DNA of 64,000 nucleotides from JBEBXQ01 sp040391535 (lineage in GTDB: Bacteria > Bacteroidota > Bacteroidia > Cytophagales > Spirosomataceae): the NCBI GenBank assembly GCA_040391535.1, contig JBEBXQ010000006.1, positions 1 to 64,000 of the forward strand, in the 5' to 3' direction. Position 1 is the first letter of the stretch. Every line of letters starts with the position of its first letter. The notes beneath the pieces are model-generated. The model saw only the letters and a list, made by a program, of their open reading frames with translations, was not told the DNA's origin and did not search any database. Below are positions 1 to 9,900 of this stretch, piece after piece. The position numbers and the translations under genes were made by a program.

Positions 1-39
1 GCATTTGCAGGCCTTTTTCGTATGTCTTATTCAACGTTA

Positions 40-435
40 TTATTTTGTAGTAGGAACGGCTTTTTTGTCAACCACTTCACCTTTGATAAATAAGGTAAGT
101 GCTGATGATTCAGCATTGCTGATAACAGTGATGGATTTGTTGAAGTTACCCATTGCAGCAGCGTTGAAGCTCGCTTCAATATATCCTTGTTTGCCAGGTA
201 AAACCGGGTCTTTGGAGAAGCTCGGGGTAGTACACCCGCAGGAAGCATTTACCTTGGATATGACGATCGGGTCGGTGCCTGTATTGGTGAAAACAAACTT
301 GTGATTAACCGGAACATCCTTAACAATCTTTCCAAAGTTGTGTGTTTCCTCTTTAAACTTCATTACACCTTTTTGGGCGTAACTCACCGATACCAGACAA
401 AATAACACTGCCAATACGGAAAAAAACTTTTTCAT
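40..435 (-). CDS. DUF1573 domain secreted protein
   Basis: Small exported protein of about 131 residues. A signal peptide (MKKFFSVLAVLFCLVSVSYA, cut before QKG) is followed by one DUF1573 domain, an immunoglobulin-like fold with the typical HNFGKI, FTNTG and ASCGCTTP motifs. DUF1573 proteins are abundant in Bacteroidota and mostly of unknown role; an envelope location is inferred from the signal peptide. An ATG at 444 lies three codons upstream, but a perfect -7 element (TAAATTTG on this strand, 446-453) sits against it, so the ATG at 435 is the better start and fits the signal peptide. It is divergent from the E1 gene. Confidence 0.85.
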   Translation of the reverse strand: MKKFFSVLAVLFCLVSVSYAQKGVMKFKEETHNFGKIVKDVPVNHKFVFTNTGTDPIVISKVNASCGCTTPSFSKDPVLPGKQGYIEASFNAAAMGNFNKSITVISNAESSALTLFIKGEVVDKKAVPTTK

Positions 436-445
436 AATATACATT

Positions 446-453
446 CAAATTTA
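446..453 (-). promoter_or_regulatory. -7 element of DUF1573 gene
   Basis: TAAATTTG read on the minus strand matches the Bacteroidota -7 consensus TAnnTTTG exactly. No convincing -33 TTG was found. Only about ten bases separate it from the ATG at 435, so the 5' leader would be very short. Confidence 0.55.
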
Positions 454-648
454 AGTTAAAGAATCTTGTTGTGATAACCTGTAACAGGTCGGATAATAAT
501 GTGTTTATGATGAGACAAATAAGAACTTAAGGTTTCCTTAAAACAAAGTTACATAACAAATCGGTTTTTATTAAGGGAAAAATTATTTTATTTTGAATGA
601 AAAATCAGTTGTATGCTGTGATTTTACTTAACCATTAGTAACAACCTT

Positions 649-3060
649 ATGATTGAGAACGACCTGTTACCACCCGGTATTATTCTGAATAAGGAAAAAG
701 TGTTGGAGGATTACCGCCTGGTATGTGAAAGCAGGCAGGTGAGTCTGCTGGGAAGAAAGGAGGTAATGGGAGGAAAGGCCAAATTCGGTATTTTCGGAGA
801 TGGTAAAGAACTGGTACATGTGGCTCTGGCCAGAGCTTTTCACAAAGGTGACTTTCGTTCCGGATATTACCGGGATCAGACAATAGAAAATGCGCTGGGT
901 AATCTTTCCTGGCAACAGTTTTATGCGCAGATTTATGCGCACGCCAACCTGGATCACGAACCCAGTACCCGCGGCAGGTCCATGAACGGGCATTATGCCA
1001 CAAGATGGCTGAATGAAGAAGGTGACTGGCTGGATCAGACTGAATTGTATAACTCTGTATGTGATATATCGCCCACAGCCGGTCAGATCCCCAGAGCACT
1101 GGGACTGGCGTATGCTTCAAGCTTATACCGTCAGATACCGGAACTGGCCGACATGGCCCGGTTTTCTAAAAATGGTAATGAAATTGTGTTTGCTACTATA
1201 GGAGATGCTTCCACTTCTCAGGGTATGTTCTGGGAAGCGATGAATGCTGCCGGTGTTTTACAGGTTCCGTTGCTGACGTCGGTCTGGGATGACGGATTCG
1301 GTATTTCGGTTCCTGTGGAGTTTCAGACTACAAAAGGAAGTATTTCGGAAGCTATGGCGGGTCTTCAGCGTACGGAAAATCAACCTGGGATGGAGATTTT
1401 TCAGGTAAAGGGATGGGATTATCCTGCTCTGATAGAGACCTATCAGCGGGCAGCTCATCTTTGCCGGACCGAACATGTGCCGGTTCTGGTACATGTTCAG
1501 GAGCTTACCCAGCCACAGGGGCACTCTTCTTCCGGATCACATGAACGTTATAAAACCAGACAACGATTACAATGGGAGGCAGACTTTGATTGTAACCTGC
1601 ACTTCAAAAACTGGATTCTTGAAAACGGGCTTGCCGGTGAGGACGAATTGAACGCGATTGAAAATAACGCAAAAGAAGTTGCCAAAACTGCCAGAAACCA
1701 GGCCTGGAAAGCTGTCAGGGATGAGCTGGACAATGAGCTTAGCCAGACCATTGAAGTATTAACACTGGCTGCTGCCGAAAGTAACCACCATCGTAATGAA
1801 TTGATGGAAATGGTAAATCAGCTGAAAAAAATATATTATCCGATACGTCGTGATTTTTCGCTGATGCTCAGAAAAGCCCTGCGATTGGTACGGCTTGAAA
1901 AAGGCAAGGTACAACAGCTGATTTCAGACTTTCTGAAAAATTATCTGGAAGAAAACAGAGTACGCTTTAATACTTTTCTCTATTCCGAAAACCGGTTTTC
2001 CCCTCTACTGGTGCAACCCGTCGCTCCGCATTTTACGGAACAAAGCCCATTGGTGGACGGACGCGAAATCATTCGTTCTTATTTTGATTCGCTTTTTAAA
2101 CGGGATAAAAGAGTATTTGCTTTGGGGGAGGACGTTGGCCTTATCGGTGACGTTAATCAGGGAATGGCCGGGTTGCAGGAGAAATACGGTGAACTGAGAA
2201 TAACCGATACCGGTATCCGTGAAACAACCATCATTGGTCAGGGTATCGGGATGGCGATGCGGGGGTTGCGACCCATTGTGGAAATTCAGTATTTTGACTA
2301 TATTTATTACACGCTGGCTACGTTGACCGATGACCTTGCATGCCTGCGTTACCGGACAGCAGATGGTCAGCAGGCGCCGCTTATTATCCGTACGCGAGGC
2401 CATCGTCTCGAAGGTATCTGGCATTCGGGTTCGCCAATGGGCGTTGTGATTAACAGTCTCCGGGGATTGCATATCGCAGTACCAAGAAATTTCACGCAGG
2501 CAGCAGGACTTTACAATACCCTGATGATGGGTAATGATCCTGGTCTGGTAGTGGAACCTCTCAATGCTTACCGGCTGAAAGAAAAACTACCCGAAAATCT
2601 GCCCGACATATATGTGCCACTGGGTCAGCCCGAAATCCTTCGTTATGGAAAAGATATCACCATCGTTACTTATGGCTCTATGTGCCGTATTGTAATGGAA
2701 GCTGCGGTTATTCTTTCAGAAGCGGGTATTGAATCAGAGGTAATTGATATACAGACGTTGTTGCCTTTTGATTTGTCTCATAGCATTGCTGAATCCGTGA
2801 AAAAAACCAACAGGGTTATTTTTGCAGATGAAGATGTGCCCGGTGGTGCTTCTGCTTATATGATGCAGAAAGTGCTTGAAGAACAACAAGCCTACCAGTG
2901 GCTGGATTCGGCGCCGCAGACTATTTCGGCACAGGCGCACCGCCCGCCCTATGGGTCAGATGGCGATTATTACTCCAAACCCAATGTGGATGATATATTT
3001 GAAAAAGTGTATGAACTCATGAGGGAATATAATCCTGATTTATACCCTCCGTTGTACTAG
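649..3060 (+). CDS. Fused E1 alpha/beta 2-oxoacid dehydrogenase
   Basis: An 803-residue thiamine-diphosphate enzyme in which the E1 alpha (about residues 30-380) and E1 beta (about 470-800) chains of a 2-oxoacid dehydrogenase are one polypeptide. The alpha half has the ThDP/Mg site region starting GDASTSQG near residue 185 and ending VWDDGFGIS; the classic GDG...NN is therefore GDA...DD, a variant I recall from Bacteroidota fused E1 proteins. The beta half has ALGEDVG, RITDTGIRE and VEIQYFDY. The likely reaction is oxidative decarboxylation of pyruvate or branched-chain 2-oxoacids feeding an E2; no E2 or E3 gene is in the window, so the substrate stays open. The next gene, a sugar transferase, begins 7 bases downstream, implying co-transcription. 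Confidence 0.9.
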   Translation: MIENDLLPPGIILNKEKVLEDYRLVCESRQVSLLGRKEVMGGKAKFGIFGDGKELVHVALARAFHKGDFRSGYYRDQTIENALGNLSWQQFYAQIYAHANLDHEPSTRGRSMNGHYATRWLNEEGDWLDQTELYNSVCDISPTAGQIPRALGLAYASSLYRQIPELADMARFSKNGNEIVFATIGDASTSQGMFWEAMNAAGVLQVPLLTSVWDDGFGISVPVEFQTTKGSISEAMAGLQRTENQPGMEIFQVKGWDYPALIETYQRAAHLCRTEHVPVLVHVQELTQPQGHSSSGSHERYKTRQRLQWEADFDCNLHFKNWILENGLAGEDELNAIENNAKEVAKTARNQAWKAVRDELDNELSQTIEVLTLAAAESNHHRNELMEMVNQLKKIYYPIRRDFSLMLRKALRLVRLEKGKVQQLISDFLKNYLEENRVRFNTFLYSENRFSPLLVQPVAPHFTEQSPLVDGREIIRSYFDSLFKRDKRVFALGEDVGLIGDVNQGMAGLQEKYGELRITDTGIRETTIIGQGIGMAMRGLRPIVEIQYFDYIYYTLATLTDDLACLRYRTADGQQAPLIIRTRGHRLEGIWHSGSPMGVVINSLRGLHIAVPRNFTQAAGLYNTLMMGNDPGLVVEPLNAYRLKEKLPENLPDIYVPLGQPEILRYGKDITIVTYGSMCRIVMEAAVILSEAGIESEVIDIQTLLPFDLSHSIAESVKKTNRVIFADEDVPGGASAYMMQKVLEEQQAYQWLDSAPQTISAQAHRPPYGSDGDYYSKPNVDDIFEKVYELMREYNPDLYPPLY

Positions 3061-3067
3061 CCGGGCT

Positions 3068-3625
3068 ATGTATAATACCTGCTGGAAAAGAGGAACAGAT
3101 ATTGTAATAGCGGCAACAGGGCTGATGGCTTTGTTGCCGCTGTTGTTATTGATAACCTTGCTTATATTGTTTACAGACAGAAGTTTGCCGGTTTTCGTCC
3201 AGTATCGTCCAGGGTGGAAGGAGAAATCTTTCGGTATAGTGAAATTCAGAACCATGCGCAATTTATTTGATACCGAAGGCAGATTGTTGCCTGATGAAGA
3301 GCGGGTGACAGCTTTGGGAAAATGGCTGCGCCGGTATTCGATAGACGAATTACCCCAGTTATGGAATGTTTTAAAAGGTGAAATGAGTCTCGTCGGGCCA
3401 AGGCCACTGCTGACCGAATATCTGCCCTTATATAATACGGTTCAAAAACAACGGCACCAGGTAAGACCCGGTATAACCGGCTGGGCTCAGGTAAATGGAC
3501 GGAATCTTCTGTCATTGGAGCAGAAACTGGAACTGGATGTCTGGTATGTACAGCATCAGAGCTTCGCTTTGGATATGAAAATCATCCTGTTAACCATCAG
3601 GAAGGTATTTGAAGTGAAAGTATAA
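3068..3625 (+). CDS. pglC: PglC-like phosphoglycosyl transferase
   Basis: A 185-residue monotopic phosphoglycosyl transferase (bacterial sugar transferase family). It moves a phospho-sugar from a UDP-sugar to undecaprenyl phosphate at the inner membrane, the first membrane step of glycan assembly. A hydrophobic re-entrant segment lies at about residues 11-35; the catalytic Asp-Glu pair is D93-E94 in SIDELPQLW, the same numbering as I recall for Campylobacter jejuni PglC. SLVGPRPLL and VRPGITGWAQVNGR are family signatures. The short length, without the N-terminal WcaJ membrane domain, fits PglC. It is followed by PglD- and PglE-like genes, which points to UDP-diNAc-bacillosamine as the donor (inference). 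Confidence 0.88.
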   Translation: MYNTCWKRGTDIVIAATGLMALLPLLLLITLLILFTDRSLPVFVQYRPGWKEKSFGIVKFRTMRNLFDTEGRLLPDEERVTALGKWLRRYSIDELPQLWNVLKGEMSLVGPRPLLTEYLPLYNTVQKQRHQVRPGITGWAQVNGRNLLSLEQKLELDVWYVQHQSFALDMKIILLTIRKVFEVKV

Positions 3626-3717
3626 TGATTTTTGTGGCGAAAAATAGCTGCTTCCTTTATGGTAATTCTGAAATAATTCAGTAATATACGCCTGAAATCC
3701 ATTTAATCTTTTGCAAA

Positions 3718-4311
3718 ATGCTGATTTACGGAGCTGGTGGTCATGGACGTGTTCTTTTTTCTGCAGCCCGGGCCGCCGGGGTGGTAATCAATTCCGTTTT
3801 TGATGATGATTTGAGGTGGAGAGACTGGTGTACAATGGCAGTAATCGCTTATGATGAATTGTTGTATCCTGAAGATCAGATAGTGATTGCTATAGGGAAA
3901 AATGAAATCCGCGAAAAAGTGGCAGATCATCTCAGGCATTCCTTCGGAAATATCTTCCATCCCTCTGCTCTCATAGAACATGATGTCAGTTCAGGGGAGG
4001 GTAATGCTGTTCTTCACCGAAGTGTATTGCAAACGGGAGTAGTTTTGGGAAATCACGTTATTGTGAATACAGGCGCCATTGTTGAACACGATTGCCGGAT
4101 AGGAGATTTTGTACATATTGCACCGGGATCCGTTTTATGCGGAGGTGTGGAAATTGGCGACAGAACGCTTATCGGTGCCGGATCTGTGGTGGTACAGGGG
4201 ATCAGTATCGGTAAGGATTGCCTGATCTGCGCCGGTTCGGTTGTGACGCGTAATGTCCCGGATTTTGCAGTAGTAAGAGGCAGCCCTGCTCAGGTTATCC
4301 GCTATAAATAA
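3718..4311 (+). CDS. pglD: PglD-like sugar N-acetyltransferase
   Basis: A 197-residue member of the NeuD/PglD family. An N-terminal Rossmann-like half begins LIYGAGGHGR (residues 2-11) and a C-terminal left-handed beta helix of hexapeptide repeats spans about 85-190. PglD acetylates the 4-amino group of UDP-4-amino-4,6-dideoxy-GlcNAc with acetyl-CoA. The catalytic His region reads VEHD, with H124 and D125 where Campylobacter PglD has His-Glu, and a second conserved His is in FVHIA (H133). AIGKNEIR matches the PglD N-terminal domain. It lies between the pglC- and pglE-like genes on the same strand, which supports the bacillosamine assignment over sialic acid acetylation. Confidence 0.87.
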   Translation: MLIYGAGGHGRVLFSAARAAGVVINSVFDDDLRWRDWCTMAVIAYDELLYPEDQIVIAIGKNEIREKVADHLRHSFGNIFHPSALIEHDVSSGEGNAVLHRSVLQTGVVLGNHVIVNTGAIVEHDCRIGDFVHIAPGSVLCGGVEIGDRTLIGAGSVVVQGISIGKDCLICAGSVVTRNVPDFAVVRGSPAQVIRYK

Positions 4312-4338
4312 TTATCTGTTTGTCTATACACACCTGAA

Positions 4339-5460
4339 ATGTTACCCCAGAAAATATGGCTTTCGCCTCCTCATCAGACAGGTAAAGAGCTTCAGTATAT
4401 ACAGGAGGCTCTCTTCCGGAACTGGATTGCACCTGGCGGAGAGCAGACCGCTTTCTTTGAAAAAGCGTTATCGGATTTTGTGCTGAGCAATCATGTTGTC
4501 ACCACTTCTTCAGGAACATCCGCCATTCATCTGGCACTAAAGGCACTGGGAATAGGGCAGGGTGACATTGTTCTTTGTCAGTCCCTTACATTTGTCGGAA
4601 GCGTAAATCCGGTGTCCTATCTGGGAGCGGTGCCGGTGTTCATAGACAGTGAACCGGAAACCTGGAATATTTGCCCCCAGGCACTGGAAGATGCCCTGCT
4701 TTACTTCCGGAAAAAGAATCAGAAACCTAAAGCCATTATTGTAGTGGATTTATACGGAAATCCGGCACAATGGGATGTTATACAGGAGTTAGGTGCCCGA
4801 TATGAGATCCCGGTTTTGGAAGATGCCGCGGAAGCTCTGGGAAGCAGTTATCTGCATAAAAAAGCGGGAACACTTGGTGATATCGGTATTTATTCATTCA
4901 ATGGCAATAAAATTATCACTACTTCAGGAGGCGGAGCGGTAGTAACCGGGGACGACAGCGTGGCAGATAAAATCAGATTCTGGTCGGCACAATCCAGAGA
5001 AAAGACTGCTCATTACGAACACCATGAAACAGGGTATAACTACCAGATGAGCAATATTTGTGCGGCTATTGGAAGAGCCCAGATCGAAAGGATAGAGGAG
5101 CGCGTACAGGTCAGAAGATCGGTTTTTTCGTGGTACCGGCAACGTCTGAAGGATGTAGTTCTTTTTCAGGATGAACCCCGGAAGGGAAAATCGAACCGCT
5201 GGTTAACTGCTGTTCGATTCCCTGCTCACCTTCCTGATGAGAAAGAAAGGCTCACCAATGCCTTTACAGATGCGAATATTGAAACCCGCCCCGTCTGGAA
5301 ACCCATGCATTTGCAGCCATTGTTTGCAGGTTACAGATATTTTGGAGGTGTAACGGCAGCAGAAATATATAAATATGGCCTGTGTTTACCCTCCGGCAGC
5401 GGGATGCAACCGGAGGAATTTCAACGTATAGAGAATGTTTTGAGAAAATGTTTTGAATGA
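4339..5460 (+). CDS. pglE: PglE-like UDP-sugar aminotransferase
   Basis: A 373-residue DegT/DnrJ/EryC1 fold-type I PLP aminotransferase. In the Pgl pathway PglE aminates UDP-4-keto-6-deoxy-GlcNAc using glutamate. The PLP lysine is K191 in SFNGNKIITTSGGG, after EDAAEALGSSY; other PglE-like stretches are HYEHHETGYNYQMSN, ETRPVWKPMH and LCLPSGSGM, all closely resembling my memory of the Campylobacter enzyme. It starts 27 bases after the pglD-like gene. The pathway still needs a 4,6-dehydratase (PglF), which is not in this window. No terminator is visible after the stop codon. Confidence 0.9.
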   Translation: MLPQKIWLSPPHQTGKELQYIQEALFRNWIAPGGEQTAFFEKALSDFVLSNHVVTTSSGTSAIHLALKALGIGQGDIVLCQSLTFVGSVNPVSYLGAVPVFIDSEPETWNICPQALEDALLYFRKKNQKPKAIIVVDLYGNPAQWDVIQELGARYEIPVLEDAAEALGSSYLHKKAGTLGDIGIYSFNGNKIITTSGGGAVVTGDDSVADKIRFWSAQSREKTAHYEHHETGYNYQMSNICAAIGRAQIERIEERVQVRRSVFSWYRQRLKDVVLFQDEPRKGKSNRWLTAVRFPAHLPDEKERLTNAFTDANIETRPVWKPMHLQPLFAGYRYFGGVTAAEIYKYGLCLPSGSGMQPEEFQRIENVLRKCFE

Positions 5461-5508
5461 TTATTGTGCAGTTTTATCAATTCTGTTTCATATTGCAGCA
5501 TACTTTAA

Positions 5509-5516
5509 TAGATTTG
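5509..5516 (+). promoter_or_regulatory. -7 element before SpmAB-like gene
   Basis: TAGATTTG matches TAnnTTTG exactly and lies 25 bases before the ATG at 5542. The nearest TTG (5493-5495) is spaced only 13 bases away, so the -33 half is unconvincing. Confidence 0.45.
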
Positions 5517-5541
5517 TTTCTCCAATACAATTACCGACCGG

Positions 5542-6777
5542 ATGGTTCTGAATTACCTGTTTGTAGCTTTCTTTCTCATAGCCTTGCTGATCGCTACGGT
5601 AAAATTCCTCTTTCTGGGAGATACAGAGACGTTTAAGGCGGTTATTGAAGGTATGCTCAGCATGGCCGAAACAGCCGTGATGGATATCGCACTACCATTA
5701 GCAGGGATCATGACCTTTTTTCTCGGCATTTTGAATGTGGGGGAAAAGGCAGGAGCTATCAATGCACTGGCCCGGTTTATCGGACCTTTTTTTAACCGGC
5801 TTTTTCCTGAAGTACCTAGAGATCATCCGGCCAACGGACAGATGATTATGAATTTTTCGGCTAATATGCTTGGGCTTGATAATGCCGCCACGCCATTTGG
5901 TCTGAAAGCAATGCAAAGTTTACAGGAACTGAACCCCAGTAAGGACACAGCTTCAAATGCACAGATCATGTTTCTGGTTTTGCATACTTCCGGCTTACAG
6001 ATTATCCCGTTAAGTATTATTGCACAAAGGGCCATACTAGGGGCGAGCAGTCCATCGGATATTTTTATTCCCTGTGTTGTAGGTACTTATGTGACCACCG
6101 TAGTAAGTATGATTATTACCGCAGCCTGGCAGCGGATCAATCTTTTTAACCGCACAATTATGCTGGGGCTGGGTGGACTGACATTCGCTCTGGCGGCTAT
6201 GCTCTGGTATTTGTCAGGATTGCCGAAAGAACAGATTGAAACCATCTCTGTAATAACGGGGAATGCCATCCTGCTTATTATTATCAGTGGGTTCTTACTG
6301 GGAGGATTACTGCGTGGGGTGAATGTGTTTGATGCTTTCATTGAAGGTGCAAAAGGTGGTTTTACTACTTCAGTCACTATTATTCCATACCTGGTCGGGA
6401 TGTTGGTAGCCATCAGTGCTTTCAGGAGCTGCGGCGCGATGGATTATATGGTGGACGGCCTTAAATTCTTGTTTTCTTTTTTTAGTTTTAATACAGAGTT
6501 TACCGATGCCTTGCCGGTGGCATTGATGAAACCATTGAGTGGCAGCGGAGCCAGAGCACTGATGATTGAGTCGATGAAGGAGTTCGGGCCAGATTCGTTT
6601 GTGGGCAGGCTGGTTTGTATTTTTCAGGGCTCAGCCGATACCACGCTTTATATAGTAGCTTTATACTTCGGATCGGTAGGGATCAAAAATACACGTTATG
6701 CCATTGTGGCCGGCCTGATTGCCGACCTTGTTGGTGTTATAGCCGGGATTTTACTGGGATATATGTTCTTTCATTAA
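5542..6777 (+). CDS. SpmA-SpmB fusion membrane protein
   Basis: A 411-residue integral membrane protein with many hydrophobic segments. The N-terminal half carries the SpmA-type signature NMLGLDNAATPFGLKAM (about residues 110-126) and the C-terminal half the SpmB-type signature PLSGSGARALMIE with FQGSADTTLYI. Both belong to the nucleoside-recognition (Gate) transporter-like family. In Bacillus SpmA and SpmB are separate proteins needed for spore core dehydration; in non-sporulating Bacteroidota the fused form has no settled role. It stands alone between the pgl genes and secA, with a probable promoter of its own. A transport substrate cannot be named from the sequence. Confidence 0.85.
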   Translation: MVLNYLFVAFFLIALLIATVKFLFLGDTETFKAVIEGMLSMAETAVMDIALPLAGIMTFFLGILNVGEKAGAINALARFIGPFFNRLFPEVPRDHPANGQMIMNFSANMLGLDNAATPFGLKAMQSLQELNPSKDTASNAQIMFLVLHTSGLQIIPLSIIAQRAILGASSPSDIFIPCVVGTYVTTVVSMIITAAWQRINLFNRTIMLGLGGLTFALAAMLWYLSGLPKEQIETISVITGNAILLIIISGFLLGGLLRGVNVFDAFIEGAKGGFTTSVTIIPYLVGMLVAISAFRSCGAMDYMVDGLKFLFSFFSFNTEFTDALPVALMKPLSGSGARALMIESMKEFGPDSFVGRLVCIFQGSADTTLYIVALYFGSVGIKNTRYAIVAGLIADLVGVIAGILLGYMFFH

Positions 6778-6816
6778 AATCCCCCGGCAAAGAAATGGAT
6801 ATAACCTTGCAGCAGA

Positions 6817-6849
6817 TTGGAATAAACTAGCAGGAATCATGTAAATTTG
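6817..6849 (+). promoter_or_regulatory. Promoter of secA-psd
   Basis: A TTG at 6817-6819 and a perfect -7 element TAAATTTG at 6842-6849 are separated by 22 bases, matching the Bacteroidota -33/-7 architecture. The leader to the secA ATG at 6960 is about 105 bases. Confidence 0.7.
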
Positions 6850-6959
6850 CAACATTAGTTTGATGATTGACTGCCAAACTGGCATAAAACCAGTACAGGA
6901 CTAATTATTTAGAAAGTTTAACAGACTTTGATTATTTAACTTTTTGAATTAGTAATACC

Positions 6960-9900
6960 ATGTTAAAGATTTTTAAGAAGCTTTTTGGTACAAAATCAGA
7001 AAGGGATCTGAAAGAGCTTCTTCCATTTGTTGATAAGATAAATGCTGAATTCGCCCGGCTCAGTAGCCTTTCCAATGATGAACTTAGGGCGAAAACCGCA
7101 GAATTGAAAGATATTATCAGGGAAGGGCTTCTGTCAATTGATGATAAAATTTCAGAGCTGAAAGGAAAAACGGAAGCAGAGTTGAATGTTGACCGTAAGG
7201 AATTAATATTCAAAGAAATTGACGGCCTTGAGACAGAGCGGGATAAAGAGCTGGAAAAAATTCTGCTTGATATACTACCTACCGGATTTGCCATTGTTAA
7301 AGAAACGGCCCGCCGTTTTAAAGAAAGTGACGGCCTCGAAGTAACAGCAAATGACTTTGACAGAGAAATTGCCGTCCGGAAACCCAACGTGACTATCCAG
7401 GGTGACAAGGCCGTTTACAGCTCTACCTGGAATGTAATGGGGCACCCGATCAGATGGGCTATGATGCATTATGACGTGCAGTTGATCGGTGGGGTGGTAT
7501 TGCATCAGGGTAAAATATCCGAAATGGCAACAGGGGAAGGAAAGACCCTGGTAGCAACCTTACCGGCCTTCCTGAATGCACTTGCAGGAAAGGGTGTTCA
7601 TATTGTAACAGTGAATGATTATCTGGCCCGGCGTGACTCGGAGTGGAATGCCCCTTTGTTTGAATTCCACGGTCTTACCATTGACTGTATTGATCGTCAC
7701 CAGCCTAATACACAAGCCAGAAGAAATGCTTATAAAGCAGATATAACCTACGGTACCAATAATGAATTTGGTTTCGATTATCTGCGTGACAATATGGCAC
7801 GGGGCACTGAGGAACTCGTACAACGCAAACACCATTATGCGATGGTCGATGAAGTTGACTCCGTATTGATTGATGACGCCCGTACTCCCTTAATTATCAG
7901 CGGCCCGGTGCCCAAAGGTGATGAGCAGGATTTTATTGAACTCAAACCAAGGGTCAGCAGACTGGTAGATGCTCAGAAAAAGCTCGCTATGGATCTGCTG
8001 AACGAGGCGAAAAAGAAAATTGCTGCTGGAGATAAAAAAGAAGGCGGACTTGCCTTATTCAGAGCTTTCCGCGGAGTGCCAAAATACAAACCGCTTATCA
8101 AATACCTTAGTGAGCAGGGGATGAAAGCCCTGATGCAGGAAACAGAGGCAATCTATCTGGCTGAAAACCAGAAACTGATGCCTGAAGCGGATGCTCCTTT
8201 ATATTTTACGATCGACGAACGTCATAACAGTATTGAACTTACTGAAAAAGGAATTGACTTCCTGACGGGCGAATCGGAGAGCGCGACGTTTTTTATCCTG
8301 CCTGATATAGCCATTGATCTGAATGCCATTGAGAAAGATACGCAACTGAATGAACAGGAGCGTTTGCTGAAGAAAGAAGAGCTGATCAGAGAATATTCCG
8401 TGAAAGCACAGCGGATCCATACCGTTAACCAATTGCTGAAGGCCTACGCCTTGTTTGAAAAGGATGTTGAGTATGTGATCATGGACGGTAAAATCAAGAT
8501 CGTTGATGAGCAGACAGGACGTATTATGGATGGCCGCCGCTATTCTGACGGATTGCACCAGGCGATAGAAGCCAAGGAAAATGTAAAAGTAGAAGATGCT
8601 ACCCAGACGTACGCTACCGTAACGCTGCAGAACTACTTCAGAATGTATCATAAGCTGGCCGGTATGACCGGTACAGCGGAAACGGAAGCAGGTGAATTCT
8701 GGCAGATTTACAAGCTTGATGTTATATCAATCCCTACCAATCTTCAGATTGTCAGAAAAGATCAGGAAGATAAAATTTACCGGTCTGTCAGGGAAAAATA
8801 CAATGCTGTAGCTGAGGAAATTATTTCGCTGGTGAATCAGGGAAGACCTGTGCTTGTGGGTACAACTTCTGTGGAAAACTCAGAGATTATCAGCCGGATG
8901 CTTACCATGCATAAAATTCCTCATCAGGTACTGAATGCCAAGCAACACCAGCGGGAAGCGGAAGTGGTGGCTGAAGCCGGTAAGCCGGGGACAGTAACCA
9001 TCGCGACCAACATGGCCGGACGTGGTACTGATATTAAGCTGACGCCGGAAGCAAAAGCAGCAGGTGGTCTGGCTATTGTCGGTACAGAGCGTCATGAAAG
9101 CCGTAGAGTAGACCGGCAGTTAAGAGGCCGTTCCGGTCGTCAGGGAGACCCCGGATCGACACAGTTTTTCGTGTCTCTGGAAGATAGCCTTATGCGTCTG
9201 TTTGGTTCGGACCGGATGGCAAAAGTGATGGATCGTATGGGCCTTGAAGAAGGAGAGGTTATTCAGCACAGCATGATGACCAAATCCATTGAAAGGGCGC
9301 AGAAGAAAGTGGAGGAAAATAACTTCGGTATCCGGAAGCGCCTGCTGGAATATGACGATGTCATGAATTATCAGCGTGATGCCATTTACAAGCGTCGTCG
9401 TAATGCTTTGTTCGGGGATCGTCTGGCTGTAGATATTGCTAATAACCTGTATGATGTCTGTGAAGAAATCGTATCGGCAGCAGGCAATAATATCGAAGAA
9501 TTAAAGCTGTCGCTGATTACCACACTGGGTATGGAACTTCCGGTACCGCAGGATGAATTTGCCGGATTGAAAGAACTTGAAAAAGTACAAAAAATCTATC
9601 ATGCTGCCGAAAGGAGTTATCAACAGAAAAACGCTACGATCGCAGAACGCGCTCTGCCTATACTGAAGGCTATTCATCAGGAAAGAGGTGCCATGATCCG
9701 CGATATCATGATTCCGTTTACGGATGGTATCAAGCAGACCGGCGTAGTAGTGAATCTCGAAAAAGCAATCGCAACAGAAGGGCGTGAGATTACGCTGGAG
9801 ATGGAAAAGGCGATCGTACTTTCGATTATTGACCAGGAGTGGAAGGAGCATCTGAGGGAAATGGATGATCTTAAGCAATCGGTTCAGAATGCCGTTTTTG

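Noticed and set aside
5..304. 99-residue plus-strand frame at the left edge
   Set aside because: It is antisense to the DUF1573 gene, which has a signal peptide, a family domain and a promoter.
2005..2472. 155-residue minus-strand frame inside the E1 gene
   Set aside because: It is opposite the E1 beta catalytic region and has no recognisable features.
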